DNA of 36,311 bases from Archaeoglobi archaeon (GCA_029259415.1 JAPDIW010000077.1:1-36311); one strand, 5' to 3'; shown: positions 13,405 to 22,387, counted from the stretch's first letter. Program-made: numbers and translations. The notes: generated from the sequence alone by a model not told the origin.

Positions 13405-16400
13405 AAACTCACCTGAGATCTTATGATGTTGAGGGAGTGGCTGGAGAGCAGATTCAGTTGAAATGTTATTTGAGAACGGATGATTCAGAGAAGTTGCCCG
13501 GAAAACTTGTTAAGTTTTATCTTAAAGAAGGATCTCTGTACAGGAAAATTGGTGAATCAAGAACCGACAGCTCTGGGTATGCAAAAGTATATTACACATT
13601 TTCGAATCCCGGAGAGTATTACTTCTACTGTAAGTTTGATGGTGACAGTGTTTACAAAGATGATAAAACCTCTAACAAGAGGATTACGGTAAAAGGCACC
13701 ACACAATATGTTGTAAAAGTTAAAGTTAGGAACAATGATGATGACACATTACATGGTGTGGATCTGTACATAGATGGTAATTTTAAGATAGGTATAGGAC
13801 CTGTTAATCCGGGTAGTTTGGCTGAATTCGGGATTTACAAGCTATCGGAAGGTGAACACGTATTTAAGATAAAGTGGTATGATCCTGATACCAAACAAAA
13901 TTATGAGAAAAATATACGCGTAAACATTTTGGGAGATGCCGTAGTAACACTCTCCATTGACAAACATGGTGAAGAAAATTTTAAGATTAAAGTTCAGATT
14001 TTGAACAGTGATGATGACAAAGTTAATGTACTGTTGTACATTGACAGTAACTTGGTTTGGAGAGGAGACATTGCCCCTGATGAGACATCTCGTTTTGGAG
14101 AGCATAGTTTAATGAAAGGCAAACACAAGTTCATGATAGAATGGTACGATTCTGATACGAAGAGGTACTATCAGAAGGTGTACTGGAAAGATATTTCTCA
14201 AGAAATGACAATTACATTAAATACTGAAAAACACGAGTCCACATATGCTGTAAAGGTTCGAGTTAAGAATTATGACGATGACGGGTTGAGTGTCAAGTTG
14301 TATATAGATGGAAAATATGAAGGAAGTTTAAGTGTATTATGGGATAAATCAGTTGAATTTGGGCCATATAAACTGTCAAAAGGATACCATACATTCAAGA
14401 TCACATGGACAGACCCGGATGTGGGAAGTGGAGAGCTTCAAAAGAGAATCTATGTTTCGAGTGACACAACCATTAATTTCGAGATAGATAAACCGTCTTC
14501 TGGAAAACCTGACCTTATTTTAGAAGACATTTCCGCTCCATCTACAGCTTATGCCGGTAAAGGTGTTAAAGTTACGTTCAAAGTTAAAAATCAGGGAGAT
14601 GGCGATTCAAGACTCTTTGTAGTTAAGGCTTACTTATCTAAGAGTCCAGGAACTCGTTTCGACTACTACCTCAATTGCTATGCAACTGTTGATGAATTGA
14701 AAGCAGGAGCAAGCGTGTATGCATCACCACCGGTGTACTGTACAATCCCAGGCTCAATCTCTCCGGGAACTTACTATCTGATTGGATATGTTGATGCAAA
14801 TAGGTATGTTGAGGAGTCCAATGAGCAGAACAATATAAAGTATAAGAAGATAGAGATATTAACAACGGAGCCAACTACACCAGCCATTACAACAACCACT
14901 CCAAAACCAACACCAACCACGACGACGGCAGTAACAACAACGACAGTGGTAACAACTCCAACCAAAAAGTATACTGTGAAAATAGGGGTTTTGAACAAAG
15001 ATGATGACAAATTATGGGTTGAACTTTACATAGATGGTGTATACCAGTGGACGGAAAGCATTGAGGCTGGTAAAACAGTATATTGGGAAAATTTTGAACT
15101 AAAGGAGGGATATCACACGTTCAAGATAAGATGGTATGATTATGATACAAGAGAATACTATCCAAAAGAAAAGGAAGTGAAAATTTCGGACGATGTGACA
15201 GTTACTCTTGAGACTGAGAGGCATGCTGAGAATCAACAGAATTTAGATGAAAATACAAGAGAGTTACTATTAACACTCAAAAAAACTTTAGAAGTTGGAA
15301 GGGAGATCTATGAAGACACCGAACAAGCGAGGAAATTTGCAGAGTATATTATATTAATAGATGAAGCGTTGGACACAGGAGTAGTACCTGAAGAACTGAA
15401 GGGTTTTATGGATGACATCAATCTTTTTGGAGATCTGATAAAGTCTGGAGACATAGTCATGAAATTGAACAGTGATAATCCAAGTGACAGATTGGAAGGA
15501 TACGTGGATACATACGCATTCTTAGCAGAGAAAGCACCAGATTTGGCAAAACTTCTTCTTGGCTTGAGTGGTGCTGAGGGAGCCGTTGTCAGTGTCATTA
15601 CACTTCCAGCAACGGTAGCAACAACTGGATATCTTGAACTGGCTAAGGGTATAGTGTTAGAAACAATGGACTGGCATCAGTATGTTAGAAAATACATGGA
15701 TTGTTATAACTGTATACACCATGGTTTCAAAGGTTATCTTGAGGGGCTAATTAAAGGAAACAAACCAGACGACCCAAGGCTATCTATGTGTAATGATTGT
15801 TACGATAATATACAAAAGGATCCAAACGTTAAAGAATACGTTCAAGGGTTGACGATCCTAGAATCTGGGGAGAAATTTTTAATAAAGTATTCAGAAAATG
15901 ATGTACCTCTAACAATATCTGTTAAATCTGATGAGAACAAGATATACATTGCTTATTCTACAGCAGACTTTTTCGAGGTAATAGGTAAGATTTCAGAAAC
16001 AGGTCACCCATACAATCCTCCTATAAATAGTCTGGAGATTAGAATTAAAGGAGGATATACAGAGAATGGCAATAAAATGCTATTTAGCGATGATAAAAGA
16101 AGATTGGTTTACTACGACACCAATGCACGAAAATTAGCAATAAGATCATTGGAACTCCCTAAAAGCCAATACATCAAAAATACTGAGGACCCGATTCTCT
16201 ACATCAAGTTGAGGTGGAGCGATGAAAGAGGCGAACATGAAGGATTGTGGAAAATTGATACAAAATTTGGCCGTGTTGAAAATGAGTATGTCAAAGATGT
16301 AGCATTCCACGATAATGTAAATGATTTTGTTAGTGGAGCAGTTAACACAGTTGTAGAAACTGGAAGGTCTATTGGAAACGCAATTGGTGCAGCAGTTAAC

Positions 16401-16463
16401 ACAGTTGTTGAAATCGGAGAGTCAATTGGTGAAGCAATTGGTGGATTTTTCAAAGGTTTCTGA
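13371..16463 (+). CDS. Large secreted multidomain repeat protein (Ig-like, four unnamed beta repeats, CARDB, Thr/Pro linker)
   Basis: A 1030-aa frame with no signal peptide of its own and a GTG start without a usable ribosome site. Domains: Ig-like 10-108; three related beta repeats 113-198, 203-288 and 291-373 (VKVRNNDDD...LYIDG...FGxYKLSxGxHxFKIxWYDxDTK); a CARDB domain 378-497 ending ANRYVEESNEQNN; a Thr/Pro-rich linker 498-532 that is a likely glycosylated spacer; a fourth repeat 533-618; and a C-terminal helical region with two CxxC pairs (778/781, 807/810) and a glycine-zipper-like tail. It is AT-rich compared with its neighbours. The function is unknown; a surface or cell-envelope role is inferred from the domains. 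Confidence 0.85.
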   Translation: MHISATNGKQIETHLRSYDVEGVAGEQIQLKCYLRTDDSEKLPGKLVKFYLKEGSLYRKIGESRTDSSGYAKVYYTFSNPGEYYFYCKFDGDSVYKDDKTSNKRITVKGTTQYVVKVKVRNNDDDTLHGVDLYIDGNFKIGIGPVNPGSLAEFGIYKLSEGEHVFKIKWYDPDTKQNYEKNIRVNILGDAVVTLSIDKHGEENFKIKVQILNSDDDKVNVLLYIDSNLVWRGDIAPDETSRFGEHSLMKGKHKFMIEWYDSDTKRYYQKVYWKDISQEMTITLNTEKHESTYAVKVRVKNYDDDGLSVKLYIDGKYEGSLSVLWDKSVEFGPYKLSKGYHTFKITWTDPDVGSGELQKRIYVSSDTTINFEIDKPSSGKPDLILEDISAPSTAYAGKGVKVTFKVKNQGDGDSRLFVVKAYLSKSPGTRFDYYLNCYATVDELKAGASVYASPPVYCTIPGSISPGTYYLIGYVDANRYVEESNEQNNIKYKKIEILTTEPTTPAITTTTPKPTPTTTTAVTTTTVVTTPTKKYTVKIGVLNKDDDKLWVELYIDGVYQWTESIEAGKTVYWENFELKEGYHTFKIRWYDYDTREYYPKEKEVKISDDVTVTLETERHAENQQNLDENTRELLLTLKKTLEVGREIYEDTEQARKFAEYIILIDEALDTGVVPEELKGFMDDINLFGDLIKSGDIVMKLNSDNPSDRLEGYVDTYAFLAEKAPDLAKLLLGLSGAEGAVVSVITLPATVATTGYLELAKGIVLETMDWHQYVRKYMDCYNCIHHGFKGYLEGLIKGNKPDDPRLSMCNDCYDNIQKDPNVKEYVQGLTILESGEKFLIKYSENDVPLTISVKSDENKIYIAYSTADFFEVIGKISETGHPYNPPINSLEIRIKGGYTENGNKMLFSDDKRRLVYYDTNARKLAIRSLELPKSQYIKNTEDPILYIKLRWSDERGEHEGLWKIDTKFGRVENEYVKDVAFHDNVNDFVSGAVNTVVETGRSIGNAIGAAVNTVVEIGESIGEAIGGFFKGF
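16338..16445 (+). repeat. Two 54-bp tandem units at the 3' end of the secreted protein gene
   Basis: Units begin at 16338 and 16392 with the same GCAGTTAACACAGTTGT. They encode AVNTVVETGRSIGNAIGA and AVNTVVEIGESIGEAIGG, 18 residues each, with Gly and small residues spaced to form an amphipathic or glycine-zipper helix. Confidence 0.85.
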
Positions 16464-16502
16464 ACGTAATCACATGAGTAATCAAGCTTAAACATAACCA
16501 AA

Positions 16503-16514
16503 CTTTTTTAAAAC
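16503..16514 (+). promoter_or_regulatory. TATA box of leuC, leaderless spacing
   Basis: CTTTTTTAAAAC is centred about 25 bases before the leuC ATG, so transcription should begin at or next to the start codon. Confidence 0.5.
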
Positions 16515-16533
16515 TCTCTGAATCCCCAGATAC

Positions 16534-17790
16534 ATGGCTCAGACCTTGGTAGAAAAGATATTCTCACGAGCAAGCGGCAAGGAGGTACAGGCCGGAGAGT
16601 TTGTAATGGCCGACATCGACCTCGCGATGATTCATGACATCACCGCTCCTCTTGCAATTAAAGCTTTCAGGGAAATTCTGGGGGAGAACGCGAAAGTTTG
16701 GGACAACAAGAAGGTTATAATGGCTTTTGACCATCAGGTTCCTGCTGACAGTATTCATGCCGCGGAAAACCACAAAATGCTGAGAAAGTTTGCCGAAGAG
16801 CAGGGAATTGTAAACTACGACGTTAAAGGTGGTATAGCTCACCAGATAATGGTGGAAAACCATGTTGAGCCGGGAATGCTGATTGTTGGTGCTGACAGCC
16901 ACACGTGCATGTATGGTGCGCTTGGAGCCTTCGCCACAGGAATCGGCTCGACTGATATGGGCTTCGTTCTGGCGATGGGGAAGCTATGGTTCAAGGTGCC
17001 GGAGTCCATTAAATTTAACATTCACGGAAAGCTTGAGAGACATGTTTACGGCAAGGATATTGTTCTGAAGCTGATAGGGATGGTTGGAGCGGATGGAGCG
17101 AACTACAAGGCCTGCATTTATGCCGGAGAGGTTGTTGAGAACCTCGGCATGGCTGACAGGCTGACTATGTGCAACATGGCAATCGAGATGGGAGGCAAGG
17201 CAGGGATTGTTGAACCGGATAAAACGACTCTCGAGTATCTGAAGGCGATGGGCAGACCTTATGACGGTGAACTGATGAAAAGCGATGAGGATGCCACATT
17301 TCAAGAAGTGGAGCTTGATGTGACGGGAATGGAGCCTCAGGTTGCTGCTCCGCACAGGGTTGACAATGTTGTTGGAATTTCCGAGGTTGAAGGTACAAGA
17401 GTTGATCAGGTCTTCATCGGTTCCTGCACAAACGGGAGATATGAGGATTTGAAGATTGCCGCTGAAATACTGAAAGGGGAGACGGTTGCATCGAATGTAA
17501 GGTTAATCGTCATCCCGGCAAGTGTGAGGGAGTACAAGAGGGCTCTGAAGGATGGGTTAATTGAGATATTCGTCGATGCGGGAGCGTTAGTTGAGGCACC
17601 GTGCTGCGGGCCATGCATGGGAGGGAGCTTTGGACTGATTGCGAGCGGAGAGGTCAGTGTTTCAACTTCCAACAGAAACTTCATCGGGAGACAGGGCAGC
17701 CCGGAGGGCAAGATTTACCTTGTTAATCCTGCTGTGGCTGCAGCAACTGCGATATACGGTGAAATAACTGACCCGAGAAAAATTAAGTGA
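16534..17790 (+). CDS. leuC: 3-isopropylmalate dehydratase (or homoaconitase) large subunit
   Basis: A 418-aa aconitase-superfamily large subunit that isomerises 2- to 3-isopropylmalate in leucine synthesis together with a small subunit. The [4Fe-4S] ligands are Cys298 in [13 protein letters not shown] and Cys358/Cys361 in [31 protein letters not shown] and [17 protein letters not shown] are family blocks. The length is right for the archaeal type. The small subunit gene is not next to it. Homoaconitase-like or methylthio-related isomerases have nearly identical large subunits, so the substrate is assigned by likelihood. Confidence 0.92.
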   Translation: MAQTLVEKIFSRASGKEVQAGEFVMADIDLAMIHDITAPLAIKAFREILGENAKVWDNKKVIMAFDHQVPADSIHAAENHKMLRKFAEEQGIVNYDVKGGIAHQIMVENHVEPGMLIVGADSHTCMYGALGAFATGIGSTDMGFVLAMGKLWFKVPESIKFNIHGKLERHVYGKDIVLKLIGMVGADGANYKACIYAGEVVENLGMADRLTMCNMAIEMGGKAGIVEPDKTTLEYLKAMGRPYDGELMKSDEDATFQEVELDVTGMEPQVAAPHRVDNVVGISEVEGTRVDQVFIGSCTNGRYEDLKIAAEILKGETVASNVRLIVIPASVREYKRALKDGLIEIFVDAGALVEAPCCGPCMGGSFGLIASGEVSVSTSNRNFIGRQGSPEGKIYLVNPAVAAATAIYGEITDPRKIK

Positions 17791-17953
17791 TTAGAAAAAA
17801 ACCCATGGGAACGAAACCTTCATCTATCAGCCTGTTCACTATCTCTCCAAGCTGGCTAATCACGAGCTCATCCTCAGCAAGAAGGTCTTGCGAGGGGCCA
17901 AAAAACGCGATTTCGGCTTTGCAATTATTATTACGAGCAGCTTTGATAAGCAA
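17783..17953 (-). pseudogene. Short DsrE-like coding remnant
   Basis: Reading the minus strand from TTG 17953 to TAA 17783 gives 56 codons that look like real protein: LLIKAARNNNCKAEIAFFGP, then SQDLLAEDELVISQLGEIVN and RLIDEGFVPM, then GFFLIT. The pattern of a beta strand ending in FFGP, an Asp/Glu-rich loop and a helix ending in LIDEGF resembles the middle of DsrE/DsrF-fold proteins, in which the next residues should be a strand with a conserved cysteine. Here the frame ends instead. It overlaps the 3' end of leuC by 8 bases. I read it as a truncated remnant; a small intact gene is possible. Confidence 0.5.
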
Positions 17954-17989
17954 AGTTAATAAATAATTTAAAAAGATTGTGGTTGTTGA

Positions 17990-18400
17990 ATGAAATCAAA
18001 GGGTTCGAGGTTTGAAAGGGACTTGATAGCAGAACTCTGGAAAGCCGGTCTGGCTGCAATCAGGGTTGCGGGTAGTGGAGTTTCTTCTTTTCCCTGTCCG
18101 GACATAGTTGCGGGAAACGGGAGAGTTTATCTGGCTATAGAGGTCAAGATGAGGAAAGATTTGCCCCTCTACCTCTCCAACGATGAAGTGGAGAAACTTG
18201 TGTCTTTCGCAGACGACTTCGGGGCTGAGGCATACGTTGCTCTAAAGCTTCCCAGGAAGAAGTGGAAGTTCTTTCCCGTGAGAATGCTTGAGAGGACGGA
18301 GAAGAACTTCAAAATTGACGATAGCATTTACCCACTCGGTCTCGACATTGAAGAGGTCGCTGGCAAATTCTTTCAAGACAGGTTGGGAGAGAAAATTTAA
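17990..18400 (+). CDS. hjc: Holliday junction resolvase Hjc
   Basis: A 136-aa archaeal Holliday-junction endonuclease with the PD-(D/E)XK fold. The catalytic residues are visible: Glu9 in GSRFERDL, Asp38 in PCPDIVAG, and Glu51 and Lys53 in LAIEVKMRK. The flexible AGSGVSSFP loop that precedes the Asp is also typical. It acts as a homodimer on four-way junctions during recombination and fork repair. A TATA-like AATTTAAAAAG at 17965-17975 gives a nearly leaderless mRNA. It is followed by the zinc-ribbon gene after 25 bases. Confidence 0.97.
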   Translation: MKSKGSRFERDLIAELWKAGLAAIRVAGSGVSSFPCPDIVAGNGRVYLAIEVKMRKDLPLYLSNDEVEKLVSFADDFGAEAYVALKLPRKKWKFFPVRMLERTEKNFKIDDSIYPLGLDIEEVAGKFFQDRLGEKI

Positions 18401-18425
18401 CTTCTGAGTGAGTTAAGGTGGGAAG

Positions 18426-19001
18426 GTGAAAAGAGAGTACATATACTGCGACACCTGCGGCGAGGAAACGCTTCACGAACTCATCAGGGAGGAGAAGCAC
18501 CTCTACAGGTGCACGGAGTGCGGAACTTTCACAACGCATCTGCCCAGGAAAGAGGTAGAGGTCAGGGCAATAATTAGCAGCGGAGCGGAGTCAGTCAGGG
18601 GTTCAATAAAAGCCTACGAAGGAGACGAGCTTGAGAAGGGAGATGAATATATCGTAGAGACTGAAGAAGGTCACAAAATAGGTGAAATCACCTCAATTGA
18701 GCTAAAGAACGGCAAGAGGGCAGAAAGCGGGAAGGTTGGAGAGATAGAGACGGTCTGGCTCAGAGATGTCGGTGAAGTGGAGGTCAGAATGAGCCTACAC
18801 AAGAGGAGTGTAACAACACCCTACAAGATGGTTGTTGATGGTGAGACTGAGTTTGAGGTGGGAGAGGTTCTGTACATAAACGGAAAGAGGTTTAGAATAC
18901 ACAGAATCAAGCTGATTTCCGGCGGTGTTTTGAGGGGAGAAGGTAAAAGAGCGAGAGCAAGAGAAATAAGAAGAATTTATGCAAAGTATGAAGGTCGATA
19001 A
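18426..19001 (+). CDS. Archaeal zinc-ribbon protein (HVO_0476-like family)
   Basis: A 191-aa protein with an N-terminal zinc ribbon: Cys8 and Cys11 in IYCDTCGEET, and Cys29 and Cys32 in YRCTECGTFTTH. The rest is two similar beta-rich segments (RGSIKAYEGDELEKGDEYIV and DGETEFEVGEVLYINGKRFR) that may be a duplicated barrel. It is a conserved archaeal family without a known role. GTG 18426 is preceded by AAGGTGGG. It follows hjc by 25 bases and overlaps the next gene by 23 bases, so the three are probably one transcript. Confidence 0.82.
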   Translation: MKREYIYCDTCGEETLHELIREEKHLYRCTECGTFTTHLPRKEVEVRAIISSGAESVRGSIKAYEGDELEKGDEYIVETEEGHKIGEITSIELKNGKRAESGKVGEIETVWLRDVGEVEVRMSLHKRSVTTPYKMVVDGETEFEVGEVLYINGKRFRIHRIKLISGGVLRGEGKRARAREIRRIYAKYEGR

Positions 19002-19971
19002 GCCAGTTCGACTGAGGGACTTCGTAAAGGCCGAGGGATGCTTTTTCTCAGTCGTCGGATACAGAAATGAGGAGAGAGTAAAGAGCTTTCTCAGATATGT
19101 TCCGGACAGCAGTGGGGACAGGGAGCTTAACGGAAGGAGGTACAGAAAACTCTCCCACGACGAAGCTGTAAGTTCTCCGCTTGCTAAGAAATACCTGAGC
19201 TCTGGCGTGTTCAGACTTCCGTACAGCGTTGTGGAGGAGGTGTACAAACCGGAAGAGAGGCTCGAATTTGCCATGAAATCGTCCGAGGTCAGAAAAATCG
19301 TCGATTTCTTCTCCGAAATACCGAAGGGCAAGATGGGCGTCACTGGCTCAAGGCTGATAGGGCTGGAAGGTGAGGATTCTGACGTTGACTTCATCGTTTA
19401 CGGCCATTGGTGGTTCAGGGCGAGGGAAAAGCTGAGAAAAAGCATAGAAACAGGGAAACTTTCTGAGCCGGATGATGCTACCTGGGACTTCATCTACCGA
19501 AAAAGGAAGATTCCACTCCCTTACGAAATCTTCATCCTGCACGAGAGGAGGAAGTACCACAGAGCGTTTCTGGGGAGCACTTACTTCGACCTCCTTTACG
19601 TCAGAGATTACGATGAAATTGGAAGAGACGTGCCCGAAGAGGTTGGCATCAAGAAGGGGAAAGCGGAGATAGAAGCGACTGTAAAGGATGACTCGCTGGT
19701 TTTCGACTACCCGGGGTACTACCCGGTGGAGCATCCTGAGGTAGAAGCCATTTTGAGCTTCACGCACACCTTTGTCGGGCAGGCGTTCAGGGGGGAGAGA
19801 ATCCTTGCAAGAGGGGACGTTGAGGAGATTAATGGAAAGCTTTACCTCATCGTGGGAACGAAGAGGGAGACCCAGGATGAGTTCATCGTTTCAATCGATT
19901 TAATGGAAAAAGCCGGGCTCATGGCTGATTTTGAGAAATGGCATCAAGAGCTAGAAGTGCTGCCCCCTTAG
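18979..19971 (+). CDS. Predicted nucleotidyltransferase-fold protein
   Basis: A 330-aa protein whose central part carries the nucleotidyltransferase hG[GS]...DxD pattern: VTGSRLIGLEGEDSDVDFIV. Before it is a domain with FSVVGYRNEERVKSFLRYVP, and after it a C-terminal beta domain with VGTKRETQDEFI. I take it as an archaeal predicted nucleotidyltransferase; the substrate is unknown. ATG 18979 lies inside the end of the zinc-ribbon gene; ATG 18988 (MKVDKPVRLRDF) is an equally good start. The 3' end overlaps the convergent ROK gene by 53 bases. Confidence 0.75.
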   Translation: MQSMKVDKPVRLRDFVKAEGCFFSVVGYRNEERVKSFLRYVPDSSGDRELNGRRYRKLSHDEAVSSPLAKKYLSSGVFRLPYSVVEEVYKPEERLEFAMKSSEVRKIVDFFSEIPKGKMGVTGSRLIGLEGEDSDVDFIVYGHWWFRAREKLRKSIETGKLSEPDDATWDFIYRKRKIPLPYEIFILHERRKYHRAFLGSTYFDLLYVRDYDEIGRDVPEEVGIKKGKAEIEATVKDDSLVFDYPGYYPVEHPEVEAILSFTHTFVGQAFRGERILARGDVEEINGKLYLIVGTKRETQDEFIVSIDLMEKAGLMADFEKWHQELEVLPP

Positions 19972-20683
19972 CCACAGCATAGTCATCTTTTACAGTTTTA
20001 ATTACAACATCTATCTCATCCGGAAGGTATCTGCCGACCCCTTCCCCAACCAATCTTTCGTCCAGCCTCCCACCTATTCTTCCCCCAATTGCTACTGCCT
20101 CAGGATTCAGAATCATGACTGCATTTGCTATAGACTGGCAGAAGAGAGTGAACTCTGCCATTCCGTAAATTTCACCCGATTCTATCAGCTCCTTAATACT
20201 CCTCAAACTCCAGCCTCCGAAGTAGGCCTCAAGATGTCCCCTGCCCCCGCACTTGCATCTCTTCTCCCCACCAACATATGTGTGCCCGATCTCGCCCGCA
20301 GCACCCCTGCCTCTGTAAACCCTGCCATCAGCGACGATTCCTCCTCCTATGCCAGTTCCAACCGTAACCCCAAGCAAATGCCTGAAGTTGAGGCTTTTTG
20401 CGGAAAAGTATGCAAAGCAGTTAGCGTCATTATCCAAAATGAACGGGATGTCAAGCTCTATAGCGGGAATTACTGGTAAGTTTGGCGCCTTAACAGCCTT
20501 GCCATCAACAAACCAAACAGCTAGACCAATTCCAACAGCATGAGCATCACCAAAGTTTTTCTTTATAAAATCTGAGAAGTTTTGAAGCACTTCGGAGGTT
20601 CTAAAGCTCTCAGTCAGGAATTTACCTTCTTCCAGAATCGCAACGTCTGTGTTGGTGCCTCCAACGTCAATTCCGACAATCAT
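19919..20683 (-). CDS. ROK-family sugar kinase
   Basis: A 254-aa ROK protein. Seen: the ATP phosphate loop [13 protein letters not shown], catalytic Asp in [41 protein letters not shown] with the zinc-binding His, and the zinc motif [13 protein letters not shown]. It is shorter than the usual 300 aa, missing parts of the C-terminal region. It is likely a glucokinase or N-acetylhexosamine-type kinase; the substrate is not resolved. No helix-turn-helix is present, so it is not a ROK repressor. It diverges from the AMMECR1 gene. Confidence 0.9.
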   Translation of the reverse strand: MIVGIDVGGTNTDVAILEEGKFLTESFRTSEVLQNFSDFIKKNFGDAHAVGIGLAVWFVDGKAVKAPNLPVIPAIELDIPFILDNDANCFAYFSAKSLNFRHLLGVTVGTGIGGGIVADGRVYRGRGAAGEIGHTYVGGEKRCKCGGRGHLEAYFGGWSLRSIKELIESGEIYGMAEFTLFCQSIANAVMILNPEAVAIGGRIGGRLDERLVGEGVGRYLPDEIDVVIKTVKDDYAVAKGAALLALDAISQNQP

Positions 20684-20698
20684 AAAGGGGCAACAACG

Positions 20699-20713
20699 TT
20701 AATAAATTTAAAA
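20699..20713. promoter_or_regulatory. TATA-rich element between the ROK kinase and AMMECR1 genes
   Basis: TTAATAAATTTAAAA lies in the 42-base gap between two divergent starts (20683 and 20726). It can serve either direction, and its closeness to both start codons implies leaderless or nearly leaderless transcripts. Confidence 0.4.
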
Positions 20714-20725
20714 CACACTATCCCC

Positions 20726-21334
20726 ATGGTCAAACTTCTGAGTAAGGAGGACGGCGAAAGAGCTGTTAAACTCGCGAGGGAGGCGATAGAGACTTACCTC
20801 GAAGAAAGGAAGATACTGCAAAAAAGACTTGACGGTGTTTTTTCTGAAAAGAGAGGTGTTTTCACAACTCTTACAAAGCACGGTAATTTGAGGGGCTGTA
20901 TAGGCTTTCCTTACCCGGTTAAAAGGCTTGATGAAGCGATTATTGAATCTGCAATAGCCGCTGCCGTCGATGATCCGCGCTTTGAACCTGTAAGGCTGAG
21001 CGAGATGAACGAAATTGTTGTAGAGGTAACAATCCTAACCCCACCTGAGAAAATAGAGGCGAAACCCAAGGACTTGCCAAATCATGTGGAAATTGGGAGA
21101 CACGGGCTTATTGTTAAAATGGGCCCATTCTCCGGACTTCTCCTACCGCAGGTTGCTGTGGAGTACAACATGGACGCTGAGGAGTTTCTGAGCGAGACGT
21201 GCATGAAAGCCGGCTTACCGCCCGACTGCTGGCTTACTGGGGCAGAAGTTTACAGATTTGAAGGGCAGATATTCAAGGAAAAAGAGCCGAGAGGAGAGGT
21301 TGTGGAGGTGGATATAAAAAGTTGTGAGGTTTAA
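20726..21334 (+). CDS. AMMECR1 domain protein
   Basis: A 202-aa AMMECR1 family protein. The hallmark LRGCIGF is in [14 protein letters not shown], followed by [19 protein letters not shown] and the [12 protein letters not shown] block. [20 protein letters not shown] and [20 protein letters not shown] close the fold. The family is found in archaea and eukaryotes; its biochemical activity is not settled. The open frame runs upstream to 20582, but that is antisense to the kinase gene; the ATG at 20726 fits the family N-terminus. Confidence 0.94.
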   Translation: MVKLLSKEDGERAVKLAREAIETYLEERKILQKRLDGVFSEKRGVFTTLTKHGNLRGCIGFPYPVKRLDEAIIESAIAAAVDDPRFEPVRLSEMNEIVVEVTILTPPEKIEAKPKDLPNHVEIGRHGLIVKMGPFSGLLLPQVAVEYNMDAEEFLSETCMKAGLPPDCWLTGAEVYRFEGQIFKEKEPRGEVVEVDIKSCEV

Positions 21335-21335
21335 G

Positions 21336-22277
21336 CTAACTGGCGACGCTCTCCCATCTTTTCTGTATATCTCTGAACTTTTCCCTCGAAAGCTTGTAGT
21401 ACTCCTCAGCTTTCGAGTACTCTTTCATCTCTCTGTAGAGGTCTCCGAGGTGTCTGTAAGCTGTAGCGACGAACTGCATGAAGTCGGGGTCAATCTTTTC
21501 AAGATTCTCGAATATCTCAAGAGCTTCCTTGAACATTTTCTCCGCTTCCTGATACTTTCCGAGCTTCTTGCGGAACATTGCGTAGTTGCTCAGCAGGATG
21601 GCAAGGTTGAGTTTGAAAGATTCAGCCTCCTCAACTAGCTCTCTGTACAACTTCTCCGCTTCTTTGTAGCATTCCTCAGCCTCATCAAAATCTCCAAGCT
21701 TTACGTAAATTTCTGAAGCTGTTGCTAGGCTCTCTGCAAGCTCTTCCTTTGTGCCGGTCCTTCTTCTTATCTCCAATGCTTCCTCAGCCTTAACCTTGGC
21801 CTCGTTGTACTTGCCCATGTCGTAGTAAAGCGTTGCGAGGTCATTTTCTATTGCTGCAAGCAGCTCCTCGTCTTTAATTTCCTCGCATATTTTCTCAGCT
21901 TCTGTGTACATCCTCTCCGCGTTTTCCTTCATGTCCATCAGGATCAAAGCCCTGGCAGCGTTTCTCATTAGAATAGGCGTTATGCTCTTCATCCCAAGTT
22001 CAATGCTCAGCTTTATCGCGTTGACAGATGACACGACACAAGAAACAAGTGACTGTCTGTCCTGCCTCTCAACCGCATCCTGAGAAGCGTAAACGAAGTG
22101 AAGAATTAGCATGAGCTTTTTCCAGATTCCGTCAAGTTTTTTAATCTCCTCAGCATCTTTAAAGGACTTCTCTATTGTTTCTCTCAACTCTTCAGGAGCA
22201 GATTGCTTTACAAATTCAAAAGCGTCAAGAATTTTTCCTTCCCGAATCAGTCTCTCAACCTCTTTTTCTATTTCCAT
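21336..22277 (-). CDS. Tetratricopeptide-repeat protein
   Basis: A 313-aa all-helical protein. Clear TPR units are DLATLYYDMGKYNEAKVKAE, ASEIYVKLGDFDEAEECYKE, YAMFRKKLGKYQEAEKMFKE and YRHLGDLYREMKEYSKAEEY, with a weaker one around RMYTEAEKICEEIKDEELLA. The N-terminal 100 residues are a separate helical region. It is a likely scaffold for protein contacts; the partner is unknown. It ends one base from the convergent AMMECR1 gene. A CTTTTAAAGG box about 20-25 bases before its ATG suggests leaderless expression. Confidence 0.9.
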   Translation of the reverse strand: MEIEKEVERLIREGKILDAFEFVKQSAPEELRETIEKSFKDAEEIKKLDGIWKKLMLILHFVYASQDAVERQDRQSLVSCVVSSVNAIKLSIELGMKSITPILMRNAARALILMDMKENAERMYTEAEKICEEIKDEELLAAIENDLATLYYDMGKYNEAKVKAEEALEIRRRTGTKEELAESLATASEIYVKLGDFDEAEECYKEAEKLYRELVEEAESFKLNLAILLSNYAMFRKKLGKYQEAEKMFKEALEIFENLEKIDPDFMQFVATAYRHLGDLYREMKEYSKAEEYYKLSREKFRDIQKRWESVAS

Positions 22278-22387
22278 GGAGGCAATCTTTTCAATCCTTT
22301 AAAAGCTTTTTGAGGTTGTATAAACGCATTAATAGTTTAGTTTACGAAATTGAGCTTTATTCAAAAAGAAAAGTTAAAAACCTAAAT
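22278..22387. other. Short intergenic region: TPR gene promoter and hsp20 3' end
   Basis: AT-rich. The minus strand has T-rich runs after the hsp20 stop (TTTTTAACTTTTCTTTTT), a plausible terminator, then the CTTTTAAAGG promoter box of the TPR gene close to 22300. Confidence 0.4.

Noticed and set aside
15699-15723. CxxC pairs in the secreted protein as c-type haem sites
   Set aside because: The motif is CYNCIH, not CxxCH, and the second pair lacks a following His as well; metal or disulfide roles are more likely.
19919-20683. ROK transcriptional repressor
   Set aside because: There is no N-terminal helix-turn-helix and the kinase residues are complete.
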